Shown: piece after piece, positions 8,420-14,986 of the stretch
Numbering within the stretch: the first letter of the stretch is position 1
Layout: each line of letters opens with the position of its first letter
Position numbers and translations under genes: made by a program
Assembly: GCA_937894515.1 (NCBI GenBank)
Contig: CALCRH010000301.1
Location: 1-18,179, forward strand
From: an uncultured Clostridia bacterium
GTDB taxonomy: Bacteria; Bacillota; Clostridia; Oscillospirales; Oscillospiraceae
DNA: 18,179 bases
Reading direction: 5' to 3'
The notes under the pieces: model-generated
What the model was told of the DNA's origin: nothing
Database searches by the model: none
Seen by the model: only the letters and a program-made list of their open reading frames with translations

Positions 8420-9126
8420 TGAAAAAAGAAAGGTTTTTATGCGCTCTCCTGATCGCTGCGCTTCTGCTGTGTCTGACCGGCTGTACCCAATGGACGGTAA
8501 ATACACAAAATCTGGATTGGCATGACCAGTTGTCGCCGCTGATGCGGCAGAGCAGCTATACCGTGCATATCCGGACTTCCCGGCAGGGTGAGTTTTCGCC
8601 CTGCAAAGAGACCACAGCCTATTTTGACGGTGATTCCTCCCACATGATCGTTACAGAGGAGACGGGAACCGCGCAGGAGGTTTATTATGCCCGGGAAGAC
8701 GACACCTGCTATATTTACGGCTGGGACGAAGAGCACAGTATTTGGATCCAACAGCAGATCGATGACAGCGAGAATTACTTCTATGCCTATTCGGTAATGG
8801 AACGCCTGCAAAAGCTGGGTGGTTGGATCGATCTGGGCGAGATCCGTTATGACAGGAACACACGCTCCTATTTCGGCGAAAACTTATCCGGTGTCTATGC
8901 CTGCGAGGGGCAGGCTCATCAGGTTTTGTCCGTGGCTATTTATCTGGAGAACAACCGAGTCAGTTCATTCACAGAGGCCTATTCGGTGACAGAAAACGGC
9001 GCAGAACAGGTTTACGAGGATACTGTCTGGTTCGAGGATGTAGGCCTGACGCAGATCGAGCTTCCCGTAAACTGTATCTCCGCAGAGACGATTGCGGCAT
9101 TTGATTCGGACGCAGCAATAGAATAA
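8419..9126 (+). CDS. Lipoprotein of the ABC/FtsX cassette, unknown family
   Basis: A 235-residue protein with a classic lipoprotein signal: positively charged MKKER, a hydrophobic core, and the lipobox LTGC with Cys22 as the acylation site. ATG 8419 shares one base with the permease stop (TAATG) and has AAAGGAA (8404-8410) as ribosome site. The mature part is rich in alternating polar/aromatic segments (SYTVHIRT, TAYFDGDSSHMIV, EVYYARE, TCYIYG) and ends with VGLTQIELPVN, a pattern of beta-strands reminiscent of LolA/LppX-like lipid-binding lipoproteins. That fold guess is inference. Its place as last gene of the cassette suggests an extracellular partner of the permease pair that binds substrate or protects the cell. 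I do not recognise a named family. Confidence 0.88.
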   Translation: MKKERFLCALLIAALLLCLTGCTQWTVNTQNLDWHDQLSPLMRQSSYTVHIRTSRQGEFSPCKETTAYFDGDSSHMIVTEETGTAQEVYYAREDDTCYIYGWDEEHSIWIQQQIDDSENYFYAYSVMERLQKLGGWIDLGEIRYDRNTRSYFGENLSGVYACEGQAHQVLSVAIYLENNRVSSFTEAYSVTENGAEQVYEDTVWFEDVGLTQIELPVNCISAETIAAFDSDAAIE

Positions 9127-9153
9127 AAAAAGACCGCTTTGCGGTCTTTTTTT
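9126..9153. terminator. Terminator at the end of the ABC cassette, shared with lspA
   Basis: AGACCGC (9131-9137), a TTT loop and GCGGTCT (9141-9147) are flanked by an A-run on the left and a T-run on the right. It begins in the lipoprotein stop codon and lies about 20 bases after the minus-strand lspA stop, so it can end both convergent transcripts. Confidence 0.93.
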
Positions 9154-9173
9154 ATCGATAGAATGGAGAAAAC

Positions 9174-9647
9174 TCAATTTTGCCGAAATGATGATGGATC
9201 TTTGCCCTTGGATCTGCAAGAAAAAAGCAGGGTCAGCAGGCCGCCGAACAGGATCATAAAGTCTGCTACATTGTATACCAGTTTTTTAAGGCGGCCCGGT
9301 GCTTTGGGGAAACAGAGCATATCCGTTACCGACCCACGGAACAGGCGATCCCCTATATTGCTGGCGGCACCGGCAAGCAGAAGGGAGATCCCGCATTTTG
9401 CGGCGGGGCGCTGAGACTTGAAGTGACGGAGGAGGGCAGGAGCTGTGAGAGCGAAGGCAATGCCGGGCAGATACCGGCAGAGCTTGGGATGGTTTCGGAA
9501 CGTACCGCCGGCAAGACCGGTATTCTCAACGGTGTGCAGTTCCACGCTGCCACCCTGTACCAACAGGTCGGGCAGGTCCTGCTTCCGGGCTTTGTACTTC
9601 AAGGTACGATCCAGCGCCAAGGCGGCGGCAGAGAAGAGAGCCCACAT
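9174..9647 (-). CDS. lspA: LspA-like lipoprotein signal peptidase (signal peptidase II)
   Basis: A 157-residue membrane protein with the conserved LspA blocks in order: DRTLK (Asp13, Lys17), NTG (Asn42, Gly44), SNIGDR followed by VTD (Asn97, Asp100, Arg101, Asp109) and YNVAD (Asn126, Asp129). Asp109 and Asp129 correspond to the two catalytic aspartates of this aspartyl protease, so it should be active. It cleaves signal peptides of diacylglyceryl-modified prolipoproteins in the membrane. The sequence is divergent (NTGLAGGTF instead of the common NxGAAFG), so it may be an extra copy beside a standard LspA elsewhere. ATG 9647 follows a GGAGGT ribosome site that runs into the stop codon of the upstream rhomboid gene, which is five bases away, so the two are co-transcribed and probably coupled. 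It is convergent with the cassette lipoprotein gene. Confidence 0.88.
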   Translation of the reverse strand: MWALFSAAALALDRTLKYKARKQDLPDLLVQGGSVELHTVENTGLAGGTFRNHPKLCRYLPGIAFALTAPALLRHFKSQRPAAKCGISLLLAGAASNIGDRLFRGSVTDMLCFPKAPGRLKKLVYNVADFMILFGGLLTLLFSCRSKGKDPSSFRQN

Positions 9648-9652
9648 GCCGT

Positions 9653-10228
9653 TTACCTCCGATTTCTCTTAACGGTGAAGCCGAAGATGAGACCCAACAC
9701 ACCGCCGATGATATGGGTGAGCTGGGAGATATTGTCTGCAGTGAACAGTCCGTCAACGATTTCACCGCCCAGATAGAAGATGACCACCAGAATGAGGGTG
9801 ATGGGGATGCCGTCACGCTTCGACTCGGTAAAAGAGGACAGGACGATCATCATAAACACCACACCGCTGGCACCCAGCAGCATGGTGCCGGGGAAGAAGA
9901 GAAACTGTACCAGTCCGGTGATCAGCGCGGTAATGAGAATGAACCAAAAGGTGCGCTTATGGCCGTATTTTTCCTCCACATTGGGACCGACCAGAAGAAG
10001 CAGGAGCATATTCCCCATATAGTGGGCGTAATCGGAATGCCCCAGAACATGGGTAAAAAAGCGAAGATAGGTCAGGGCATCGGAAAGGGAAGCGCGATAG
10101 ATACTGAAAAAGCGGGAAGTGATGCTGCCGTCCGTCCAGATGCCGAGAAAAGTGGCCAACAGGGCCAGCAGGGCAAAGGTCAGGACCACAGGAGCGTTAA
10201 AACGTATAATGATTCTGCGATTTTTCAA
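9653..10228 (-). CDS. Rhomboid-family intramembrane serine protease
   Basis: With the TTG start at 10228 the protein has 191 residues and about six membrane segments. It has the rhomboid signatures: HxxxN in TM2 (His69, Asn73), the GxSG motif GASG with nucleophile Ser121, and the catalytic His172 in THIIGG near the last helix. The catalytic dyad is intact, so it should cut transmembrane proteins inside the bilayer. The TTG is preferred because AGAGGT (10235-10240) lies six bases upstream; a longer frame from TTG 10252 has no ribosome site and would begin almost at the predicted transcript start. It is the first gene of a two-gene unit with lspA. Substrates are unknown. Confidence 0.92.
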   Translation of the reverse strand: MKNRRIIIRFNAPVVLTFALLALLATFLGIWTDGSITSRFFSIYRASLSDALTYLRFFTHVLGHSDYAHYMGNMLLLLLVGPNVEEKYGHKRTFWFILITALITGLVQFLFFPGTMLLGASGVVFMMIVLSSFTESKRDGIPITLILVVIFYLGGEIVDGLFTADNISQLTHIIGGVLGLIFGFTVKRNRR

Positions 10229-10234
10229 GCAAAT

Positions 10235-10240
10235 ACCTCT
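10235..10240 (-). promoter_or_regulatory. Ribosome site deciding the TTG start of the rhomboid gene
   Basis: On the minus strand AGAGGT lies six bases before TTG 10228. No ATG or GTG in this frame is suitably placed, so a TTG start is the best reading. Confidence 0.7.
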
Positions 10241-10268
10241 TTTCAAATACAACTGAAGTCATTATAAT
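10240..10268 (+). promoter_or_regulatory. Promoter of the EEP-family gene, overlapping the rhomboid promoter
   Basis: TTTTCA (10240-10245), 17 bp and TATAAT (10263-10268) point toward the gene at 10305. The eight-base ATTATAAT (10261-10268) contains a TATAAT on each strand, so both promoters use the same bases. Confidence 0.6.
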
Positions 10269-10289
10269 ATATTTGCTAATATTTGTAAA
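10261..10289 (-). promoter_or_regulatory. Promoter of the rhomboid-lspA unit
   Basis: On the minus strand TTTACA (10284-10289), a 17-bp spacer and TATAAT (10261-10266) give a near-consensus promoter. Its -10 box overlaps the -10 box of the opposite promoter for the EEP gene. Confidence 0.8.
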
Positions 10290-10304
10290 CCGGAGGTTGG
10301 CGAA

Positions 10305-11375
10305 ATGAAGAAGGCGTTAAAAATCATCATCGCGGTTTTGTGCGTTATTGTGCTGGCGGCGCTGTGCTATCTGGCGTATGTGCTGATTGACTATCACCGC
10401 ATCGGCAGCGGCTATGTATCCATCAGCGGAAAGCCGGAAAAGGCCATGCCGGTGGAGGGAGAAAGGAAGATCGTGTCCTACAACATCGGCTTCGGCGCCT
10501 ATGAATCCGACTACGGCTTTTTCATGGACGGCGGCACCGAGAGCTGGGCGTGGAGCAAGGAGCGGCTGGATGCGAACATCGGGAATATCGCGGAATTTTT
10601 GAAGAAGCAGAATGCTGACCTGTATATTTTGCAGGAGGTGGATAGGGATTCCACACGCTCGTATCACAGGGACGAGCTGGTGCCTATCGTTTCCGCGGTG
10701 GGCAACGATATGGCGCACACCTGGGCGCAGAACTACGACTCGCCGTTTTTGTTCTATCCCTTTACCCAACCCCACGGCAAGTCGGTCAGCGGTCTTTTGA
10801 CCATGAGCCCCTTTGCCATCACGCAGTCGGATCGGGTGGAGCTGCCCATCGAGAATACGCTGATGAAGTTCCTCGACCTCGACCGGTGCTACTGCAAGAA
10901 CCGTATTCCCATGGAGAACGGGAAAGAGCTGGTGCTGTATAACTTCCACCTGTCGGCGTACACCTCGGACGGCACCATTGCCAACGAGCAGCTGAAGATC
11001 ATTCTGGACGATATGCAGGCGGAGTACGACAAGGGCAACTACTGCGTCGCCGGCGGCGACTTCAACAAGGATCTGCTGGGAGGCAGCGAGGCGATCTTCG
11101 GCAAGGCGGACAAGGAATACTCCTGGGCACAGCCTATTCCGGACGGTATGTTTGACGGCTACGATGTGGTGCTGGTGGCGCCGTTTGATGAAGCAGTTCC
11201 CGTGCCAAGCTGCCGCAATGCCGATGGCCCCTATCACGCCGGGCAGTACGTGCTGACGGTGGACGGCTTTATGGTCAGCGCCAACGTGAAGGTGAGCAGC
11301 GCCAAGGTGCTGGATACCGGTTTTGCCTATTCCGACCACAACCCGGTGGAAATGGTGTTTGCGTTTGAGAAGTAA
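10305..11375 (+). CDS. Membrane-anchored endonuclease/exonuclease/phosphatase (EEP) family protein
   Basis: A 356-residue protein with one N-terminal membrane segment (about 6-28) and an extracytoplasmic EEP domain. The metal-dependent catalytic signatures are all present: SYNIGFG with Asn60, LQEVD with Glu111, NFHLSAY with His215, GGDFN with Asp252 and Asn254, Asp320 in VDGFMVS, and SDHNPV with Asp344 and His345. EEP enzymes cleave phosphodiester or phosphomonoester bonds in nucleic acids, phosphoinositides or sphingomyelin; the outside location suggests a secreted-side nuclease or phospholipid phosphatase, but the substrate cannot be told from sequence. ATG 10305 follows GGAGG (10292-10296) by eight bases. 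The gene is monocistronic: its stop codon lies in the A-rich arm of a strong terminator. Confidence 0.93.
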   Translation: MKKALKIIIAVLCVIVLAALCYLAYVLIDYHRIGSGYVSISGKPEKAMPVEGERKIVSYNIGFGAYESDYGFFMDGGTESWAWSKERLDANIGNIAEFLKKQNADLYILQEVDRDSTRSYHRDELVPIVSAVGNDMAHTWAQNYDSPFLFYPFTQPHGKSVSGLLTMSPFAITQSDRVELPIENTLMKFLDLDRCYCKNRIPMENGKELVLYNFHLSAYTSDGTIANEQLKIILDDMQAEYDKGNYCVAGGDFNKDLLGGSEAIFGKADKEYSWAQPIPDGMFDGYDVVLVAPFDEAVPVPSCRNADGPYHAGQYVLTVDGFMVSANVKVSSAKVLDTGFAYSDHNPVEMVFAFEK

Positions 11376-11407
11376 AAAATAAGGCGGCGAAAGCCGCCTT
11401 ATTTTTT
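11374..11407. terminator. Terminator after the EEP gene
   Basis: A perfect 15-bp stem (11374-11388 with 11393-11407) with core AAGGCGGC and a GAAA tetraloop, with A-run and T-run as outer pairs. The last two bases of the TAA stop are part of the stem. Confidence 0.95.
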
Positions 11408-11468
11408 ATGAATAAAAAGTAAAAGCGGAACACAGGTGGAGAAAAATTCATAAAATGAGAAAAAAGTA

Positions 11469-11497
11469 TTGCATTTACAATAAAGTTGTGCTAACAT
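11469..11497 (+). promoter_or_regulatory. Promoter of the glycine riboswitch transcript
   Basis: TTGCAT (11469-11474), a 17-bp spacer and TAACAT (11492-11497) preceded by TGC make an extended -10 promoter. Transcription should start near 11504, placing the whole aptamer in the leader. Confidence 0.75.
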
Positions 11498-11503
11498 ATG
11501 CCC

Positions 11504-11700
11504 ATCAACCGAATATCCCGATGAACCGATCAGAATCGACAAGAGACTGGTGGGGGAGGGGACTCTGGAGAATCCCATTTGATTGGGTGCCGAAGGTGTA
11601 AGGCGAAAGCTGAATCTCTCAGGCAAAAGGACAGAGAAAACAAGTTTACCTTGTTTGCCCGTTCTCCGGAGCCGCAGAAATGCGACTCTTGTATTTTTTA
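11504..11700 (+). promoter_or_regulatory. Glycine riboswitch (single aptamer) with terminator platform
   Basis: The conserved glycine aptamer core is clear: CTCTGGAGAA (11563-11572), a CCC/GGG hairpin, TGCCGAAGG, then TCTCTCAGG and CAAAAGGACAGAG (11624-11636). P1 forms between CTCTG (11563-11567) and CAGAG (11632-11636). Only one full aptamer is present. Downstream, GAGCCGCA (11669-11676), a GAAA loop and TGCGACTC (11681-11688, one C/A mismatch) are followed by TTGTATTTTTT, a terminator-like hairpin. The 5' P1 strand can alternatively pair over ten bases with TTCTCCGGAG (11662-11671), which would block this hairpin. So glycine binding is predicted to free the terminator and switch the symporter off. 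The first 59 bases of leader may hold a 5' ghost aptamer or kink-turn strand. Confidence 0.93.
11669..11699 (+). terminator. Riboswitch-controlled intrinsic terminator
   Basis: An eight-position stem with a GAAA loop and one C/A mismatch, followed by TTGTATTTTTT. It ends directly at the AGGAGG ribosome site (11700-11705) of the symporter. The imperfect stem suits a conditional rather than a constitutive terminator. Confidence 0.7.
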
Positions 11701-11715
11701 GGAGGAAAGAAAGAA

Positions 11716-13116
11716 ATGTTCCAAGAAACACTGTACAACATCGTTTGTAAAATCAACGAGTACCTGTCCAACTATATCCTCATCTTTATGCTGGTGGGTG
11801 TGGGTTTGTGGTACTCCATCAAGACCCGCTTTGTGCAGGTGCGCTGCTTCGGCGAGGGAATGAAAAAGACCTTCGGCAACATCAAGCTGCGCGGCGGTAA
11901 GCAGGACACCGGTATGAGCTCCTTCCAGGCGCTCGCAACCGCTATCGCGGCGCAGGTGGGTACCGGCAACATCATCGGTGCGTCCGGCGCGATTCTGACC
12001 GGTGGCCCCGGCGCCATCTTCTGGATGTGGATCATCGCGTTCTTCGGCATGGCGACCATCTACGCCGAGGCGGTGCTGGCCCAGAAGACCCGTATTGTCG
12101 GTGCGGACGGTGAGATCAAGGGTGGCCCTGTGTACTACATCACCACCGCGTTCAAGGGCGGTTTCGGCAAGTTCCTGGCCGGTTTCTTCGCCGTGTCCAT
12201 CATTCTGGCACTGGGCTTCATGGGCTGCATGGTGCAGTCCAACTCCATCGGCTCCACCATGGAGACTGCGTTCGGTATCCCCAGTTGGGTGATGGGTGTT
12301 GTCCTCGTCATCATCTGCGCCATCATCTTTTTGGGCGGTGTGCAGCGTCTGGCCTCCGTCACCGAGAAGATCGTACCCGTTATGGCCGGTCTGTTCCTCG
12401 TTGGCGGTCTGGTGATCCTTGGCGCACGCATCAAGGATGTTCCCGCGACCTTCGGCATGATCTTCAAGTATGCGTTCCAGCCCAACGCCATCATCGGCGG
12501 CGGTATTGGCTACGCCCTCAAGACTGCTATTTCTCAGGGCGCAAAGCGCGGATTGTTCTCCAATGAGGCCGGTATGGGCTCTACCCCCCATGCACACGCA
12601 CAGGCCAACGTGGCGAAGCCCCACGATCAGGGCGTGGTGGCTATGATCGGTGTGTTCATCGATACCTTTGTGGTGCTGACCCTCAACGCTCTGGTCATTA
12701 TCTGCACCCTGTACACCAAGGGCGGCCCCCTCTATGAATGCGGTGCTGTGGCGGCCAGTGGGCTGGGCAAGGCCAATCTGGCACAGACGGCGTTTGGTAC
12801 GGTGATGGGCGAGAGCTTCGGCGCCAAGTTCGTGGCCGTGTGTCTGTTCTTCTTCGCGTTCTCCACCGTGCTGAGCTGGAACCTGTTCGGCAAGATCAAC
12901 GCCCAGTACCTGTTCGGTAAGAAGAACCCCAAGCTGTGCACCACCATCTACACGCTGATCGCGCTGGCGTTCGTGTTCGTGGGGACTCTCGCCAGCAACG
13001 ATCTGGTGTGGGAGATGACGGATATGTTCAACAACCTGATCGTGCTGCCCAACGTCATTGCGCTGTTTGCTCTGACCGGTATGGTCGTAGCCGCGGTGAA
13101 AGAGGGAAAGAAGTAA
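11716..13116 (+). CDS. Sodium:alanine/glycine symporter, AGCS family
   Basis: A 466-residue membrane transporter with about eleven hydrophobic segments. The family signatures are GTGNIIG (82-88), GGPGAIFWMW (96-105), GGPVYYI (136-142) and RGLFSNEAGMGSTPHAHA (278-295). AGCS proteins import alanine or glycine with Na+ or H+. The glycine riboswitch in its leader argues for glycine as main substrate. ATG 11716 follows AGGAGG by ten bases; an upstream in-frame ATG (11680) lies inside the terminator hairpin and has no ribosome site. The gene is monocistronic and ends before a strong terminator. Control is expected to be feedback: high cell glycine reduces further uptake. Confidence 0.96.
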   Translation: MFQETLYNIVCKINEYLSNYILIFMLVGVGLWYSIKTRFVQVRCFGEGMKKTFGNIKLRGGKQDTGMSSFQALATAIAAQVGTGNIIGASGAILTGGPGAIFWMWIIAFFGMATIYAEAVLAQKTRIVGADGEIKGGPVYYITTAFKGGFGKFLAGFFAVSIILALGFMGCMVQSNSIGSTMETAFGIPSWVMGVVLVIICAIIFLGGVQRLASVTEKIVPVMAGLFLVGGLVILGARIKDVPATFGMIFKYAFQPNAIIGGGIGYALKTAISQGAKRGLFSNEAGMGSTPHAHAQANVAKPHDQGVVAMIGVFIDTFVVLTLNALVIICTLYTKGGPLYECGAVAASGLGKANLAQTAFGTVMGESFGAKFVAVCLFFFAFSTVLSWNLFGKINAQYLFGKKNPKLCTTIYTLIALAFVFVGTLASNDLVWEMTDMFNNLIVLPNVIALFALTGMVVAAVKEGKK

Positions 13117-13128
13117 AAAAACAGGATA

Positions 13129-13158
13129 AAAAAATGACGCCTGCGGGCGTCATTTTTT
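13129..13158. terminator. Bidirectional terminator between the symporter gene and prfC
   Basis: AAAAAATGACGCC (13129-13141) pairs with 13146-13158 around TGCG; both outer sides are A/T runs. It serves the plus-strand symporter gene and the minus-strand prfC gene, which ends at 13166. Confidence 0.94.
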
Positions 13159-13165
13159 ATGCTCT

Positions 13166-14746
13166 TTATACGCTTAAGTGGTCCACCAGCTCCAAGGTGG
13201 GGTTGTGCTTGGTGAAGAAGCTCAGCGCCCATTCGCCGGTGTAGGCGATATAGTAGTTGTCCTTGAAGTCCTGCACGACACGGGAGCCGGAGCAGAGGGT
13301 CAGGTCGTTCAGATCGCCGTCGTAGGACTTGATATGGCACAGGTGATCATAGGGCAGGCCGCTCATGCGGAGGTCTACGTTGTACTCGCTCTTCATACGG
13401 TACTCGAACACATCGAATTGCAGCGTGCCGACAACACCCACTACCACGTCTTCAAAACCGCTGTCGGGAATGCGGAAGATCTGAATGGCACCCTCCTGGG
13501 CAATCTGCTGGATGCCCTTGACAAACTGCTTGCGCTTCATGGTGTCCACAGGGGAGACCATGCGGAACAGTTCCGGCTCAAAGGTGGGGATGCCGGAGTA
13601 ACGGAACTTCTTGCCGGGGACGGTGATGGTGTCGCCGATGGAGAAGATGCCGGGGTCGAACACGCCGATGATGTCGCCGGCATAGGCCTCATCCACGATT
13701 TCGCGCTCCGCTGCCATCATCGCCTGCGGCTGGCTCAGACGCATTTTTTTGCCGGACTGGACGTGGTAGTATTCCGCGTCACGCTCAAACTTGCCGGAGC
13801 AGATCCGCATGAACGCCAGACGGTCCCGGTGCGCCTTATTCATGTTCGCCTGAATTTTGAACACGAATGCGGAGAAATCAGGGGAGAAGGTGTCCACCTC
13901 GCCCTCGTCACTTTCCCGGGACAGGGGAGCGGTGGTCATTTTGAGGAAATATTCCAGGAACGGCTCCACGCCGAAGTTGGTGAGGGCGGAGCCGAAGAAC
14001 ACAGGGGAGAGAGTGCCGTTGCGGACTGCCTTGAGGTCGAAGCTCTCGCCGGCACCCAGCAGTTCCACATCGTCCCGCAGGGTATTGCACAGCTTTTCGC
14101 CGATCATATCGGGCAGCAGGGGGTCGTCCAAGTCCATCTCGGTGATGGCGGCCTTGCTGGCGTGACCGGCGTCTGTAAAGTGGAGAATGCACTTCTTCTC
14201 GCGGTCATAGACACCCTGAAATTCCTTGCCGCAGCCGATGGGCCAGTTCATGGGATAGGTGGAGATGCCTAGCTCACGCTCCACCTCCTCGCAAAGCTCC
14301 AGAGGATCCCGGGTTTCCCGGTCCATCTTGTTGATGAAAGTGAAGATGGGGATATGGCGCAGGGCGCAGACCTTGAAGAGCTTGCGGGTCTGGGGTTCCA
14401 CACCCTTGGCACCGTCAATGACCATGACGGCGCTGTCGGCTGCCATCAAGGTGCGGTAGGTGTCCTCGGAGAAGTCCTGATGGCCCGGGGTGTCCAGAAT
14501 GTTGATGCAGTAGCCGTCATGGGAGAACTGCATAACGGAAGAGGTGACGGAGATACCGCGCTGCTTTTCAATTTCCATCCAGTCGGACGTGGCGGCGCGG
14601 GCGCGCTTGCCCTTGACCTCACCGGCCTGAGCGATCGCCCCGCCGTAGAGCAGAAACTTTTCGGTCAGAGTGGTTTTACCGGCGTCTGGATGGGAGATGA
14701 TGGCAAAGGTGCGGCGGCGCTGGATCTCTTGCTGTAAGGTAGCCAT
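13166..14746 (-). CDS. prfC: Peptide chain release factor 3 (RF3)
   Basis: A 526-residue translational GTPase of the usual RF3 length. The G motifs are intact: SHPDAGKT (18-25), RGISVTSS (63-70), DTPGHQDF (85-92) with the catalytic His89, and NKMD (139-142). The C-terminal half has RF3-specific parts such as PELFRMV, KGIQQIAQEGAIQIF and VGTLQFDVFEYRM. RF3 helps RF1/RF2 leave the ribosome after termination and supports post-peptidyl quality control. ATG 14746 follows AAGGAGG by about nine bases. The gene has its own promoter (14810-14838) and a bidirectional terminator. In contrast to the EF-G paralog in the same window, its catalytic His is kept. Confidence 0.97.
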   Translation of the reverse strand: MATLQQEIQRRRTFAIISHPDAGKTTLTEKFLLYGGAIAQAGEVKGKRARAATSDWMEIEKQRGISVTSSVMQFSHDGYCINILDTPGHQDFSEDTYRTLMAADSAVMVIDGAKGVEPQTRKLFKVCALRHIPIFTFINKMDRETRDPLELCEEVERELGISTYPMNWPIGCGKEFQGVYDREKKCILHFTDAGHASKAAITEMDLDDPLLPDMIGEKLCNTLRDDVELLGAGESFDLKAVRNGTLSPVFFGSALTNFGVEPFLEYFLKMTTAPLSRESDEGEVDTFSPDFSAFVFKIQANMNKAHRDRLAFMRICSGKFERDAEYYHVQSGKKMRLSQPQAMMAAEREIVDEAYAGDIIGVFDPGIFSIGDTITVPGKKFRYSGIPTFEPELFRMVSPVDTMKRKQFVKGIQQIAQEGAIQIFRIPDSGFEDVVVGVVGTLQFDVFEYRMKSEYNVDLRMSGLPYDHLCHIKSYDGDLNDLTLCSGSRVVQDFKDNYYIAYTGEWALSFFTKHNPTLELVDHLSV

Positions 14747-14809
14747 AGGGGGAGACCTCCTTGGTAATAGGAATCACGCGCAGATGCGCGGGGAATTACG
14801 AACCTTGCT

Positions 14810-14838
14810 ATTTTACCCAATTCCCGGGGAAAAGTCAA
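14810..14838 (-). promoter_or_regulatory. Promoter of prfC
   Basis: On the minus strand TTGACT (14833-14838), a 17-bp spacer and TAAAAT (14810-14815) give a near-consensus promoter. The leader of about 57 bases contains a GC-rich hairpin CGCGCATCTGCGCG (14776-14789) without a T-run. Confidence 0.8.
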
Positions 14839-14986
14839 GCTGACGGGAAAGAAGAAGGACGGGAATCGGGGAAAGAAATTGGGAATCTGGATGCGAAAGC
14901 TCTGCGCCTTTTATAAGAGCTGTGCAGGACATATAGTTCCACACGGCTGCCTGCGCTTGCAAAAATGAGGAAGAACCAATCGGCCA

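Noticed and set aside
6302..8506. 734-residue open frame on the minus strand
   Set aside because: It is the antisense of the second permease and lipoprotein start; no ribosome site, and the plus-strand protein has clear FtsX motifs and a paralog.
10317..11339. 340-residue open frame on the minus strand
   Set aside because: Antisense of the EEP gene, which has all catalytic motifs and a ribosome site.
11637..11671. A second complete glycine aptamer after the first
   Set aside because: The CGAAGG and CUCUCAGG core elements occur only once; this part is a short hairpin (AAACAAG/CTTGTTT) and the switching strand.
11698..12624. 308-residue open frame on the minus strand
   Set aside because: Antisense of the symporter gene; composition (His, Gly, Asp-rich) is that of a shadow frame.
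13178..14272. 364-residue open frame on the plus strand
   Set aside because: Antisense of prfC, whose GTPase motifs are unmistakable; His- and Gly-rich shadow sequence.
14776..14789. GC-rich palindrome CGCGCATCTGCGCG in the prfC leader as a terminator or riboswitch
   Set aside because: Five to six base pairs with a tiny loop and no T-run; no known leader motif recognised.
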